64,000 bases of DNA, from positions 1 through 64,000 of the forward strand of contig NZ_CACSJA010000025.1 in assembly GCF_902706035.1 (NCBI RefSeq), in the 5' to 3' direction. Every line of letters begins with the position of its first letter. Position 1 is the stretch's first letter. The notes below the pieces were generated by a model. That model searched no databases. It was given only the letters and a program-made list of their open reading frames with translations, and was not told the DNA's origin. Below, in pieces: positions 15,354 to 23,637 of this stretch. A program made the translations under genes and the position numbers. This DNA comes from Pantoea sp. 18069. GTDB taxonomy: Bacteria; Pseudomonadota; Gammaproteobacteria; Burkholderiales; Burkholderiaceae_C.

Positions 15354-16565
15354 ATGGATAGCACCGTCACACCCCCTTTGTCCTCCCCGGCGTCCGCTGG
15401 CAGCACTTCCGCTGCGTCCTTTCTCAAGGCCTTGCTGGCTCTGGGCGTAGGCGGCTTCAGCATCGGCACCGGCGAATTCGTCATCATGGGCCTGCTGCCC
15501 GATGCAGCCCGGGAGCTGGGTGTCTCCATCCCGACCGCGGGCCATCTGATCAGCGCCTATGCACTGGGCGTGGTGATCGGTGCGCCGGTGCTGGCGGTAC
15601 TGGGCGCGCGCATGCAGCGGCGCAAGCTGCTGATGGCGCTGATGCTGCTCTATGCCGTCGGAAATTTCGCCAGTGCCGTGGTGCCTGGCTATGCCAACCT
15701 GGTGCTGATGCGCTTTTTCAGCGGCCTGCCACACGGCACCTATTTCGGCGTGGCGGCGCTGGTGGCCGCGCATCTCGCACCACCCGGACGGCGCGCGCAG
15801 GCCGTGGGCTACGTCATGCTGGGCCTGACCATTGCCACGCTCGTGGGCGTGCCGTTGGCGGCCGGGCTGGGCCAGTGGCTGGGCTGGCGCGCAGCCTTTG
15901 CGCTGGTGGGCGCCATTGCGATGCTCGCGGTGGCACTGGTGTGGCGCTGGATTCCTGCGCTGTCCGCGCCCGCGGGCGCCAGCCCGTGGCGCGAACTTGG
16001 CGCACTGCGCAGCAAGCAGGTCTGGCTCACGCTGGGCATTGCCGCCATCGGCTTCGGCGGCATGTTCTCGGTGTTCAGCTACGTCAAGCCCACGCTGATG
16101 AACCTCGCGGGCCTGCCGGAGCAAGGCGTCCCATTTGTGCTGGCGCTGTTCGGCGTCGGCATGGTGGCCGGAAATCTGGTCGGCTCGCGCCTTGCGGACA
16201 AGGCGCTCATGCCCACCATAGGCGGCATGCTTGCCTGGTCGGGCGCCGTGCTGCTGCTGTTCTGCTTCACGGCCCACAACCTGTGGCTGGGTTCATTCAA
16301 TGTGCTGCTGGTGGGAACCGCGGTGGCGCTGGGCCCGGCCTTGCAGATACGCCTGATGGACGTGGCCGGCGAAGCCCAGACCCTGGCCGCCGCCCTCAAC
16401 CACTCGGCCTTCAACCTGGCCAATGCGCTGGGCGCCTGGCTGGGCGGCATCGCCATCTCGATGGGCCTGGGCTGGGAATCCACCGGCTGGGTCGGCATGC
16501 TGCTGGCGCTGGGGGGCCTGGTGATCTTCGGCATTGCGCTGGCTGACATGAAGCGCCGGGGCTGA
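15354..16565 (+). CDS. MFS transporter, AraJ/drug or sugar exporter type
   Basis: 403 residues, twelve predicted membrane segments. The opening 'GTGEFVIMGLLPDAARELGV' is characteristic of the DHA1/AraJ-like branch that exports sugars, purines, arabinose or drugs by proton antiport. Loop 2-3 has 'ARMQRRKLLMALMLLYAVGN' (GxxxxRRK-like motif A region) and helix 4-5 has the antiporter-type 'GYVMLGLTIATLVGVPLAAGLG'. The start ATG at 15354 was chosen over an upstream TTG because the hydrophobic core begins about 30 residues later either way. It follows the TetR gene by 184 bp on the same strand and could be controlled by it, but no third dyad was seen. Confidence 0.88.
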   Translation: MDSTVTPPLSSPASAGSTSAASFLKALLALGVGGFSIGTGEFVIMGLLPDAARELGVSIPTAGHLISAYALGVVIGAPVLAVLGARMQRRKLLMALMLLYAVGNFASAVVPGYANLVLMRFFSGLPHGTYFGVAALVAAHLAPPGRRAQAVGYVMLGLTIATLVGVPLAAGLGQWLGWRAAFALVGAIAMLAVALVWRWIPALSAPAGASPWRELGALRSKQVWLTLGIAAIGFGGMFSVFSYVKPTLMNLAGLPEQGVPFVLALFGVGMVAGNLVGSRLADKALMPTIGGMLAWSGAVLLLFCFTAHNLWLGSFNVLLVGTAVALGPALQIRLMDVAGEAQTLAAALNHSAFNLANALGAWLGGIAISMGLGWESTGWVGMLLALGGLVIFGIALADMKRRG

Positions 16566-16982
16566 AGCTGCCCGGGCTTGCTGCTCGGCGCGCCCCAAGC
16601 CCACAAAAGCCGTTGCAGCATCCGCAGATTGAGCGACACCACCACGGCGGCGCGTGGAAATTCCTCTCGACTCACGTCAAACGCGAGTACCAACGCGAGA
16701 ATGCGCACGGCTAGAAAGCACCCGGTGTGGCAAGAAATGTGCTCGTTGGAAAGGTTCGCACCTGTTCGAAAAGAAGCCGACATTCCTTGCTGCCATGGGG
16801 TTCGCAGCGCATGAAGCGATGGGATTCACATTTTTGAAAATGTTCAGCCACCGCGGAATTCTTCGGCGTCGTGGGTGCAACGCGTGGCCGTCCGAAAAAT
16901 TCTTGAATCCAAAGCCTGGGGTTGCTGCGTATTCATTTCAGCCGAAACGCTTCGGCATCCACTCAACCTCAAGGAGCTTTCC
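16566..16982 (+). other. intergenic leader region before fasciclin gene
   Basis: About 417 bases with lower GC than the flanks. It must hold the promoter of the fasciclin gene. A GGAATT at 16855 could be an extracytoplasmic-sigma -35, but no convincing -10 could be assigned. Short open frames here lack a ribosome site and family patterning. No RNA gene recognised. Confidence 0.45.
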
Positions 16983-17546
16983 ATGACATCGACCCAAACC
17001 ACCCGCAAGATCGCCTCGTTCAGTCTTGCCCTCGTGATGTCTGCCGCGTCCGTCGCCGCCATGGCGGATGTGATGGTCGGCGGCGCTCCCATGCTGGCGT
17101 CCAAGGACATCATCGACAACGCGGTCAACTCCAAGGACCACACGACCTTGGTTGCCGCAGTCAAGGCAGCGGGCCTGGTCGATACGCTCAAGAGCCCGGG
17201 CCCGTTCACGGTGTTTGCGCCCACCAACGCCGCCTTCGCGGCCCTGCCGGCCGGCACCGTGGACACCCTGCTCAAGCCCGAGAACAAGGGCACGCTGACC
17301 ACCATCCTGACCTACCACGTGGTGGCCGGCAAGTGGGATGCCGCGGCTCTCGCCAAGATGATCAAGGATGGCAAGGGCATGGCCAGCATCAAGACCGTCA
17401 GCGGCGGCACGCTGGTGGCCAAGTCCAATGGCTCCAAGATCATGCTCAGCGATGAAAAGGGCGGTACGGCCACGGTGACGATTGCCGATGTCTACCAGTC
17501 CAACGGCGTGATCCATGTGATCGACAAGGTGCTGCTGCCCAAGTGA
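16983..17546 (+). CDS. secreted fasciclin (FAS1)-domain protein
   Basis: 187 residues. AAGGAG six bases before the ATG fixes the start. The signal peptide ends near 'ASVAAMADV'. One FAS1 domain fills the rest: the first conserved box 'GPFTVFAPTNAAFAALPAG', the second box 'ILTYHVVAGKW' and the closing 'VIHVIDKVLLPK'. FAS1 domains mediate adhesion or are general stress-inducible secreted proteins in proteobacteria. The gene is transcribed alone and ends at a strong terminator, so it is a single-gene unit. Its exact partner is unknown. Confidence 0.93.
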   Translation: MTSTQTTRKIASFSLALVMSAASVAAMADVMVGGAPMLASKDIIDNAVNSKDHTTLVAAVKAAGLVDTLKSPGPFTVFAPTNAAFAALPAGTVDTLLKPENKGTLTTILTYHVVAGKWDAAALAKMIKDGKGMASIKTVSGGTLVAKSNGSKIMLSDEKGGTATVTIADVYQSNGVIHVIDKVLLPK

Positions 17547-17564
17547 GTCCACGAATGGCAAAAC

Positions 17565-17595
17565 GCCCCGCAAATCACAAATTTGCGGGGCTTTT
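17565..17595 (+). terminator. terminator after fasciclin gene, with trailing hairpin
   Basis: A perfect 11-bp stem (17565-17575 with 17581-17591, loop CACAA) is followed by TTTT; As precede it, so it can also end the opposing zeta-toxin transcript. A second hairpin, ccccatgc/gcatgggg, follows at 17600-17619. The same two-hairpin arrangement recurs at 18808-18860. Confidence 0.88.
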
Positions 17596-17637
17596 CAAAC
17601 CCCATGCCAGGGCATGGGGCAGCTGCGGGCAGTCGCC

Positions 17638-18372
17638 CTATTCAAACTTGTCCCACAACGCCGTCTTGAACCAGGCAGGCATTTCATCGGTCTTCATCTC
17701 GATTTCCACGCCGTCCGTGACTTCCGCCACCCAGACACGATCCGAGACCGAGTTGTCGAAGATGTAGGCCCTGTCCGCATGCATCACTGCTTGCGACAGC
17801 AACTCCAAAGAGCGCACATACCGGCTGCGAATCTTGTCTTCTGCCACCGGGTGCCCGCCAGTCTGCACACGGTAGCTCACGCGCGCCACATTGATTTCGG
17901 GGTCTGCCGTAGCCACAAAATACAGGTGGGTGCGGTATCCCGCCTGCTGCGCCTTCTGCAGAAACGCCACCTTGTCAGGCGAGGACATGACGGTCTCGAA
18001 TGTGAAAGAGACCTGGGCCGCCAACAGCTTGTGGCGTATGAAATCGGCCAGCACCGAGGCCCAGTAGGAATTGACAGCCACTGCACCAAATACGACCCGG
18101 CCATCCACCAGCGTCAACTGCTGAACCTGTTGCAAAAGCCCGGCGTTCGCCAGCAAGGTGGACGCCTGCAAGAACGCCAGAAGTTCGTCCGCACCCGCCT
18201 CGACCTCGAAGTCCGCCAGGCTCAGGCATCCATTCGCACGAATGGCCTTTTCTATCTCATCGGCGTTGACGTAAACGCCCAGCCACTGCGACGGCAGCAT
18301 GTCCTTGAGCGTGCTTTTTCCCGAGCCATTCGGGCCTGCAAACATTCGCAACCGAGGAACCGGTGCATTCAT
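17638..18372 (-). CDS. zeta-toxin-family kinase/ATPase
   Basis: 244 residues. The Walker A motif GPNGSGKST at about 13-21 follows 'RLRMFA', as in zeta toxins and the related predicted ABC-type ATPase group. 'YVNADEIEKAIR' matches the substrate-binding box with the acidic residue of zeta kinases, and 'FTFETVMSS' corresponds to the conserved 'F-ET' segment. Zeta toxins phosphorylate UDP-N-acetylglucosamine and block wall synthesis; several chromosomal relatives have unproven targets. It starts inside the 3' end of the upstream small gene (ATGA overlap), a classic toxin-antitoxin layout. GC is lower than in the neighbours, suggesting acquisition. Confidence 0.85.
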   Translation of the reverse strand: MNAPVPRLRMFAGPNGSGKSTLKDMLPSQWLGVYVNADEIEKAIRANGCLSLADFEVEAGADELLAFLQASTLLANAGLLQQVQQLTLVDGRVVFGAVAVNSYWASVLADFIRHKLLAAQVSFTFETVMSSPDKVAFLQKAQQAGYRTHLYFVATADPEINVARVSYRVQTGGHPVAEDKIRSRYVRSLELLSQAVMHADRAYIFDNSVSDRVWVAEVTDGVEIEMKTDEMPAWFKTALWDKFE

Positions 18373-18614
18373 GCTTTACGTGCCCGCACACGCTTCTCAC
18401 CGACACGCACTTGTGTTGGCTTTGCGATGCTGCGGATGACACGCACGGCCCCTTCCGCAGTGGTTTCAATCAATTGACCTTGACGCGCCTCAATCACCTT
18501 GCCGCTGGTGGTCAGCGCTTGCAAGTAGGCAAGCTTGAACGCACTGCCCGCCAGCTCGGGAATACGGGCCTCCATGCGCTGCATGGACTCTTCACTCATT
18601 CGAGTCTGGTTCAT
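18369..18614 (-). CDS. small protein, probable antitoxin of zeta module
   Basis: 81 residues starting MNQTRMSEESMQRMEARIP. It is helical in the first half ('AFKLAYLQALTTSG') and then strand-rich and basic ('GQLIETTAEGAVRVIRSI', ending RVRARKA). It overlaps the toxin start by four bases and is transcribed first, as expected for the antitoxin. It does not obviously resemble the three-helix epsilon antitoxin, so assignment is by position. An in-frame start further upstream exists but gives an implausible N-terminus. Confidence 0.65.
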   Translation of the reverse strand: MNQTRMSEESMQRMEARIPELAGSAFKLAYLQALTTSGKVIEARQGQLIETTAEGAVRVIRSIAKPTQVRVGEKRVRARKA

Positions 18615-18801
18615 CGTTGTCCTCCATGATTCGGTGCTACTCGCACCGGTCCAATTTCTTGAGCCCACACAGGCAAATCCTCAGCCATGGTATCGAGAAT
18701 TGAGTATGCCCATAAGGCCAGGCACATGCTCAAGCACCTTCAGTGCGGCATCCTGAGCCCATGCCCAATTTTTCCAAAGACAAAGTGACACATCCCGAAC
18801 T

Positions 18802-18839
18802 AAAAAAGCCCTGCAAATCAATGATTTGCAGGGCTTTTT
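18802..18839 (-). terminator. terminator of ychF, bidirectional in form
   Basis: Perfect 12-bp stem (18808-18819 with 18823-18834) flanked by an A-run on the left and a T-run on the right, so it can act on both strands. A second short hairpin, catgc/gcatg, follows at 18847-18860. The sequence is closely related to the terminator cassette at 17565-17619. Confidence 0.88.
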
Positions 18840-18876
18840 GGCACCCCATGCAAGCGCATGAGGCAACAGTCAAAAC

Positions 18877-19971
18877 TCAAACGTTGAACAGGAAGTTCAG
18901 CACGTCGCCGTCCTTGACCACGTATTCCTTGCCTTCGGCGCGCATCTTGCCTGCGTCCTTGGCGCCTTGCTCGCCCTTGTAGGCGATGAAGTCGTCAAAG
19001 GCAATGGTCTGGGCGCGGATGAAGCCACGCTCGAAGTCGCCGTGGATCACTCCCGCGGCCTGGGGTGCGGTCGCGCCCACGGGCACGGTCCAGGCGCGCA
19101 CTTCCTTCACGCCGGCGGTGAAGTAGGTCTGCAGGCCCAGCAGGCTGAAGCCGGCGCGGATCAGGCGGTTCAGGCCGGGTTCGTCCTGGCCCATTTCGGC
19201 GAGGAACATGTCACGGTCCTCGTCGCTCATTTCCGACATTTCGGCTTCCATCTTGGCGCAGATGGCGACCACGGGCGCGCCCTGGGCGGCCGCGTATTCC
19301 TTCAGGCGCTCGAGCAGCGGGTTGTTGTCGAAGCCGTCATCGCTGACGTTGCCGACGAACATCGCGGGCTTGGCGGTGATCAGGCAGAACTGCTTGAGCA
19401 GCGGCGCATCTTCCTTGGAGACCGGCACCACGCGCGCGGGCTTGCCTTCGTTGAGCGCGGCCAGGATGGGCGTGAGCAGCGCCACCAGCTTGGCGGCGTC
19501 CTTGTCGTTGCCCGACTTGGCGGCCTTGCTGTGGCGGTTGAGCGCCTTCTCGACGGTGGCCATGTCGGCCAGGCACAGCTCGGTCTGGATGACTTCGATG
19601 TCCGAGATCGGGTCGACGCGGCCGGCGACGTGGATCACGTTGTCGTCCTCGAAGCAGCGCACGACGTTGACGATGGCGTCGGTTTCGCGGATGTGGGCCA
19701 GGAACTGGTTGCCCAGGCCTTCACCCTTGCTCGCGCCCGCGACCAGGCCGGCAATGTCGACGAACTCGACGATGGCCGGGACGATGCGCTCGGGGCTGAT
19801 GATCTCGGCGAGCTGGTTGAGCCGCGGATCGGGCACTTCGACCACGCCGGTGTTCGGCTCGATGGTGCAGAAGGGATAGTTTTCGGCCGCAATGCCGGCC
19901 TTGGTCAGTGCATTGAAGAGGGTGGACTTGCCCACATTGGGCAGGCCCACGATGCCGCATTTCAGGCTCAT
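18877..19971 (-). CDS. ychF: redox-regulated ATPase YchF (Obg-family)
   Basis: 364 residues, full length for the family. The P-loop 'GLPNVGKSTLFNALTKA' and the following 'AAENYPFCTIEPN' identify YchF, as do 'DIAGLVAGASKGEGLGNQFL' (G3) and the C-terminal TGS-like domain ending 'KDGDVLNFLFNV'. In YchF the usual G4 NKxD is altered to N-x-x-E so that ATP is preferred; here the segment reads 'PAMFVGNVSDDG'. It is a ribosome-associated ATPase affecting oxidative-stress response and translation start fidelity. It is usually next to pth, which is not seen here within the window. Confidence 0.97.
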   Translation of the reverse strand: MSLKCGIVGLPNVGKSTLFNALTKAGIAAENYPFCTIEPNTGVVEVPDPRLNQLAEIISPERIVPAIVEFVDIAGLVAGASKGEGLGNQFLAHIRETDAIVNVVRCFEDDNVIHVAGRVDPISDIEVIQTELCLADMATVEKALNRHSKAAKSGNDKDAAKLVALLTPILAALNEGKPARVVPVSKEDAPLLKQFCLITAKPAMFVGNVSDDGFDNNPLLERLKEYAAAQGAPVVAICAKMEAEMSEMSDEDRDMFLAEMGQDEPGLNRLIRAGFSLLGLQTYFTAGVKEVRAWTVPVGATAPQAAGVIHGDFERGFIRAQTIAFDDFIAYKGEQGAKDAGKMRAEGKEYVVKDGDVLNFLFNV

Positions 19972-20098
19972 GGCAGGGCTTTCTGGAAATCTGGGGACAA
20001 ACCCGGCATTTTAGGGCTTGGTGCATATCCCTGCCAGCCATGCCTGCAGCGCATGGCCGGCCGCCGGGCTGTCCCCTGCGCAGAGCCTGCGCCGGCGA

Positions 20099-21082
20099 TC
20101 AGAATGCGTGCGACATTCCCACGCCGAAAGCGGTGCGCGATTCCACATGGGCGTCGCGCTTGTGGCCCAGGCTCGCGTACAGCGTGGTGCGCTTGGACAG
20201 CGCGTAGTCGGCGCCGACCGAGACAAAGCGGTTGGTGTCCTGGTTCAGGCGCTGGTGGCCATAGCCGGCCTTGAGCGTGGTCTGGCCCATCTGGTAGGTG
20301 CCGCCCAGCGTGGTGGCGCGGGACTCGCCGACATTGCCTGCGCTGCGGCTGAAGTCATGGGCCAGCATCACGGCCGCGCTGCCGAAGCGGTACTTGCCGG
20401 CGAGAAATGCGTTCTTGTCGCCCAGGCTGTTGCGCTCGTAGGCAGCCATCGCAGCCACCGCCTGCTGGTCATATTCAAGCACCGCCGAATACGGCCGGCC
20501 CGTGGCGCCGAGCGCGGTCTGGCGCTCGGGCGAGGCGCTCAGGCGCAGCGTGAAGCCGGCGATCTGGGGCGAATCGTAGAAAACGCCGTTGTTCAGCCGG
20601 CCATACTCGGGCGTGCCGTTGTTGCCGAACGGATCGCTGGGCGTGAGGTAATGCCACTGGTGCCAGGCCGGCGAGGCAATGCGGTTGAAATTGCCCCAGG
20701 GATCGAACTTCCAGTCCTGCGCCCACATCGCCGTCAAGGCCCGCCCCACGCGCACCGTTCCCCAGCCGCCTTGCAGGCCCACGGTGGATTCGTCGTGCCA
20801 GAAAGGTTTGAAACCCGCGCCTTCGGTGGTGCCGGTATCGAGTTCCAGTCGCGTGCTCAGGCGGAACACCGCTTTGAGGCCGCCGCCCAGATCTTCGAAT
20901 CCCGAGATCGCCACATTGCTGCGCTGGATGGTGCCCAGTTGATTGACGCCATCGAAACCCCGATAGACGCCGGCGTCGAGCAGGCCGTTGATGGATACCG
21001 AGGATTGCGCCCAGGCGGGCATCGATGCCGCAAGGGTGCCAAGGACTGCACAGGCCAGAAGCCGGGGTGGGTTGCAGCGCAT
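20099..21082 (-). CDS. Gram-negative trimeric porin (Omp32-like)
   Basis: 327 residues. AAGGAG before ATG 21082 on the coding strand fixes the start. A signal peptide ends 'SMPAWAQ', then 'SSVSINGLLDAGVYRG' opens the barrel exactly as in betaproteobacterial porins (SSVTLYG type). Further landmarks are 'SNVAISGFEDLGGGLKAVF', 'WGTVRVGR' and 'NNGVFYDSPQIAGFTLRL', and the barrel ends in Phe (MSHAF), the BAM recognition residue. It forms an outer-membrane diffusion channel. It is monocistronic; about 570 bases of upstream sequence lie before the divergent gene. Confidence 0.93.
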   Translation of the reverse strand: MRCNPPRLLACAVLGTLAASMPAWAQSSVSINGLLDAGVYRGFDGVNQLGTIQRSNVAISGFEDLGGGLKAVFRLSTRLELDTGTTEGAGFKPFWHDESTVGLQGGWGTVRVGRALTAMWAQDWKFDPWGNFNRIASPAWHQWHYLTPSDPFGNNGTPEYGRLNNGVFYDSPQIAGFTLRLSASPERQTALGATGRPYSAVLEYDQQAVAAMAAYERNSLGDKNAFLAGKYRFGSAAVMLAHDFSRSAGNVGESRATTLGGTYQMGQTTLKAGYGHQRLNQDTNRFVSVGADYALSKRTTLYASLGHKRDAHVESRTAFGVGMSHAF

Positions 21083-21652
21083 GATGAATTCTCCTTTGGT
21101 CGTTCGCTTGACGCGACGCAGTCCCGGCCCCTTTTGCAAAGGCGGAAAGCTAGCGCTTCCCGGGACGGGCGGCGTCTGAAAGCGAATGGAATGGAGGCAG
21201 GTGCCTCAATGATGGCCGGGCCTGCGCGTCGTGCGCGCGTCACCAGCCGGCAGAAAGCTGCAGGGCCGCACACCCTGTCCGGGCCTTGGCGAGAAGGACC
21301 ATGACGATGACAGCCGCAGCAGCGTCGAGAGAGCCGCCCGGAGCATTGGAACAAAGCACGAAGCTCCAGGCATTGCCCTGCGGCAGACCTCCCATTCCAG
21401 GCTCCAGCGCCCCCTGCAGACAGACGACGGCCGCGAAGCGGAACTCCACCGGCCGTCGTCTTCCAGCGGACATTCTATTCACAGCCTCATGGGTATCCGG
21501 ATGAAAAACCCCGTCGCGCCGTCAGCGCCGTTTGCGGGAACGTTCTGCGCCCAGGCCGGTCCATACAAGCCTGGGCTGGCTTTCCCGAGGTATTTGCCGC
21601 GCGCATTCTGCGCCGGCCACCGAGGAATACACAGCCTCCTACAATCCCCAAC
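21083..21652. other. long divergent intergenic region
   Basis: 570 bases between the porin and the UbiH-family gene, holding promoters for both. A 72-codon frame at 21286-21504 (+) starts MTMTAAAASREPP but lacks a ribosome site and shows no family pattern; I do not call it a gene. No RNA gene or repeat was recognised. Confidence 0.4.
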
Positions 21653-22774
21653 ATGGCGCAAACCTTTGACATCTGTATTCGTGGGGCCGGCATCGTCGGC
21701 CGCACCCTGGCCCTGTTGCTCGCCCGTGAACGCCTGCGCGTCGCGCTCGTGGCGTCTCCAACGCCACCCGCGGGCCACCACGACGTGCGGGCCTACGCCC
21801 TGAACGCGGCCTCGCGCCAGCTGCTCGAATCGCTGCGCAGCTGGCCCGACGCCCAGCACGCAACGGCGGTGCGGCACATGGAAGTGCATGGCGACCTCGA
21901 TGGCAACGTGCATTTCGATGCCCAGGCCCAGGGGGTCGATGCGCTGGCCTGGATTGTCGATGTGCCCGCGCTCGAAGCCCGGCTGGGCGAGGCCGTGCGC
22001 TACCAGCCGCTGGTCGAGGTGGTGGCCGCACCCGTGGCCGCGCCGCTCACGGCCGTCTGCGAAGGGCGCGCAAGCCGCACGCGCGCCGAATTCGGTGCCG
22101 AGTTCGCGATCACCCCCTATGGCCAGCATGCGATCGCCACGCGCCTGCATTGCGAGAAACCGCACGGCGAGAGCGCGCGCCAGTGGCTTGCGCCCGAAGG
22201 CATTCTGGCGCTGCTGCCGCTGGACGGCGCGCAAGGGCAGACCGTGGCCGTGGTCTGGTCGATCGCCCAGGAAAACGTCGACACCTGGATGAACGCCAGC
22301 CCCGAAGCGTTTACCCAGCGGCTTGAAGACATCAGCCAGGGCGCGCTCGGCCGGCTCACGCTTGCCAGCGAGCGCCTGAACTGGCCGCTGCAGCAGGCCA
22401 TGGCCGACCGCTGGAGCGGCGCATCGGCCGATGGCCGCAGCTGGGTGCTGGTGGGCGATGCGGCCCACAATGTCCACCCGCTGGCCGGCCAGGGACTCAA
22501 TCTGGGCCTGGGCGATGCACAGGCCCTGGCGCGTGTTCTTCAGGAACGCGATGCCTGGCGCAGCACGGGCGACCGCCGGCTGCTGCGCCGCTACGAGCGC
22601 GAGCGCAAGGCCGCGCTCGCTCCCATGGGCCTGGCCATGGATGGCCTGCAGCAGCTGTTCACGCGCCGCGAAGCGCCGTTGCAGGCGCTGCGCAACTGGG
22701 GCATGAAGGGCTTCGAGCACAGCGGCCCGATCAAGGACTGGATGGCCCGCCAGGCCATGGGACTCGGGGCCTGA
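21653..22774 (+). CDS. UbiH/UbiF/Coq6-family FAD-dependent hydroxylase
   Basis: 373 residues. The N-terminal FAD Rossmann fold reads 'CIRGAGIVGRTLALLLARE' (GxGxxG). The DG-like region lies after 'RQLLESL', and the second FAD motif 'WVLVGDAAHNVHPLAGQGLNLGLGD' is the clear signature of the family. These monooxygenases hydroxylate the ubiquinone ring (C5, C6 or C1). Which position this one modifies cannot be read from sequence. dsbC follows 64 bp downstream on the same strand, a common beta-proteobacterial arrangement. Confidence 0.9.
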   Translation: MAQTFDICIRGAGIVGRTLALLLARERLRVALVASPTPPAGHHDVRAYALNAASRQLLESLRSWPDAQHATAVRHMEVHGDLDGNVHFDAQAQGVDALAWIVDVPALEARLGEAVRYQPLVEVVAAPVAAPLTAVCEGRASRTRAEFGAEFAITPYGQHAIATRLHCEKPHGESARQWLAPEGILALLPLDGAQGQTVAVVWSIAQENVDTWMNASPEAFTQRLEDISQGALGRLTLASERLNWPLQQAMADRWSGASADGRSWVLVGDAAHNVHPLAGQGLNLGLGDAQALARVLQERDAWRSTGDRRLLRRYERERKAALAPMGLAMDGLQQLFTRREAPLQALRNWGMKGFEHSGPIKDWMARQAMGLGA

Positions 22775-22838
22775 AGGCGCAGCGAAGGCCACTGCCTGCC
22801 GCGCCCTCCCGCCCCTCAATGACTACGGAATACTCGCA

Positions 22839-23543
22839 ATGAAACTGATTTTCTCCCTGCTGGCCTCTGCGCTTCTGTCCATCGGCATGACGGCCCAGGC
22901 GCAGGACGCCAACCTGCGCAAGACGCTGACCGAACGCATTCCCCAGCTCGACAAGATAGAGGAAGTGCGGCCCACGCCCATGGCGGGCCTGTATGAAGTG
23001 CGCATAGGTACCGACCTGTTCTACACCGATGCCAAGGGCAACTACCTGATCCAGGGCGAACTGATAGACACCAAGGCGCGGCGCAACCTGACCGAGGATC
23101 GCATCAACCAGCTCACTTCGGTGGACTTCGCGGCGCTGCCGCTCAAGGACGCCTTCACCATCGTGCGCGGCAACGGCGCGCGCAAGATGGCGGTGTTCGA
23201 AGACCCGAACTGCGGCTACTGCAAGCGCTTCGAGCGCGACCTGCAGAAAGTCGACAACGTCACCATCCACCTGTTTCTCTACCCCATCCTGAGCCCCGAT
23301 TCGGCCGAGAAGTCGCGCAACATCTGGTGCGCCAAGGACCGGATCCAGGCCTGGCATGACCTGATGCTGCGCGACAAGGTCACGCCGCCGGCGAGCTGCG
23401 ACACCGCGGCGCTGCAGCGCAACCTGGCGTTCGGGCGCAAGTACAAGATCACGGGCACGCCGACGCTGATCTTTGCGAACAACGCACGCGTGCCTGGCGC
23501 GATCAGCGCCGCCGACGTAGAAAAGCACCTCTCGGCCCAATGA
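22839..23543 (+). CDS. dsbC: periplasmic thiol:disulfide interchange protein DsbC
   Basis: 234 residues. Signal peptide ends near 'MTAQAQDA'. The N-terminal dimerisation domain contains 'IEEVRPTPMAGLYEVRIGTD', and the thioredoxin-fold domain contains 'KMAVFEDPNCGYCKRFERD', with the active CGYC at about 125-128, the typical DsbC motif. The cis-Pro loop is 'ITGTPTLIF'. Two further cysteines ('NIWCAKD' and 'PASCDTA') match the structural disulfide of E. coli DsbC. It isomerises wrong disulfides in periplasmic proteins and is kept reduced by DsbD, not seen in this window. Confidence 0.95.
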   Translation: MKLIFSLLASALLSIGMTAQAQDANLRKTLTERIPQLDKIEEVRPTPMAGLYEVRIGTDLFYTDAKGNYLIQGELIDTKARRNLTEDRINQLTSVDFAALPLKDAFTIVRGNGARKMAVFEDPNCGYCKRFERDLQKVDNVTIHLFLYPILSPDSAEKSRNIWCAKDRIQAWHDLMLRDKVTPPASCDTAALQRNLAFGRKYKITGTPTLIFANNARVPGAISAADVEKHLSAQ

Positions 23544-23637
23544 GCGCCGGGCGCTTGCCGCGCCCTGCACCTTTCTTTCCTGCGGTCCGGGGCACGGCAT
23601 TGCATGCGTCCAGGGCCCTGCCCTGAACCGTCACGCC

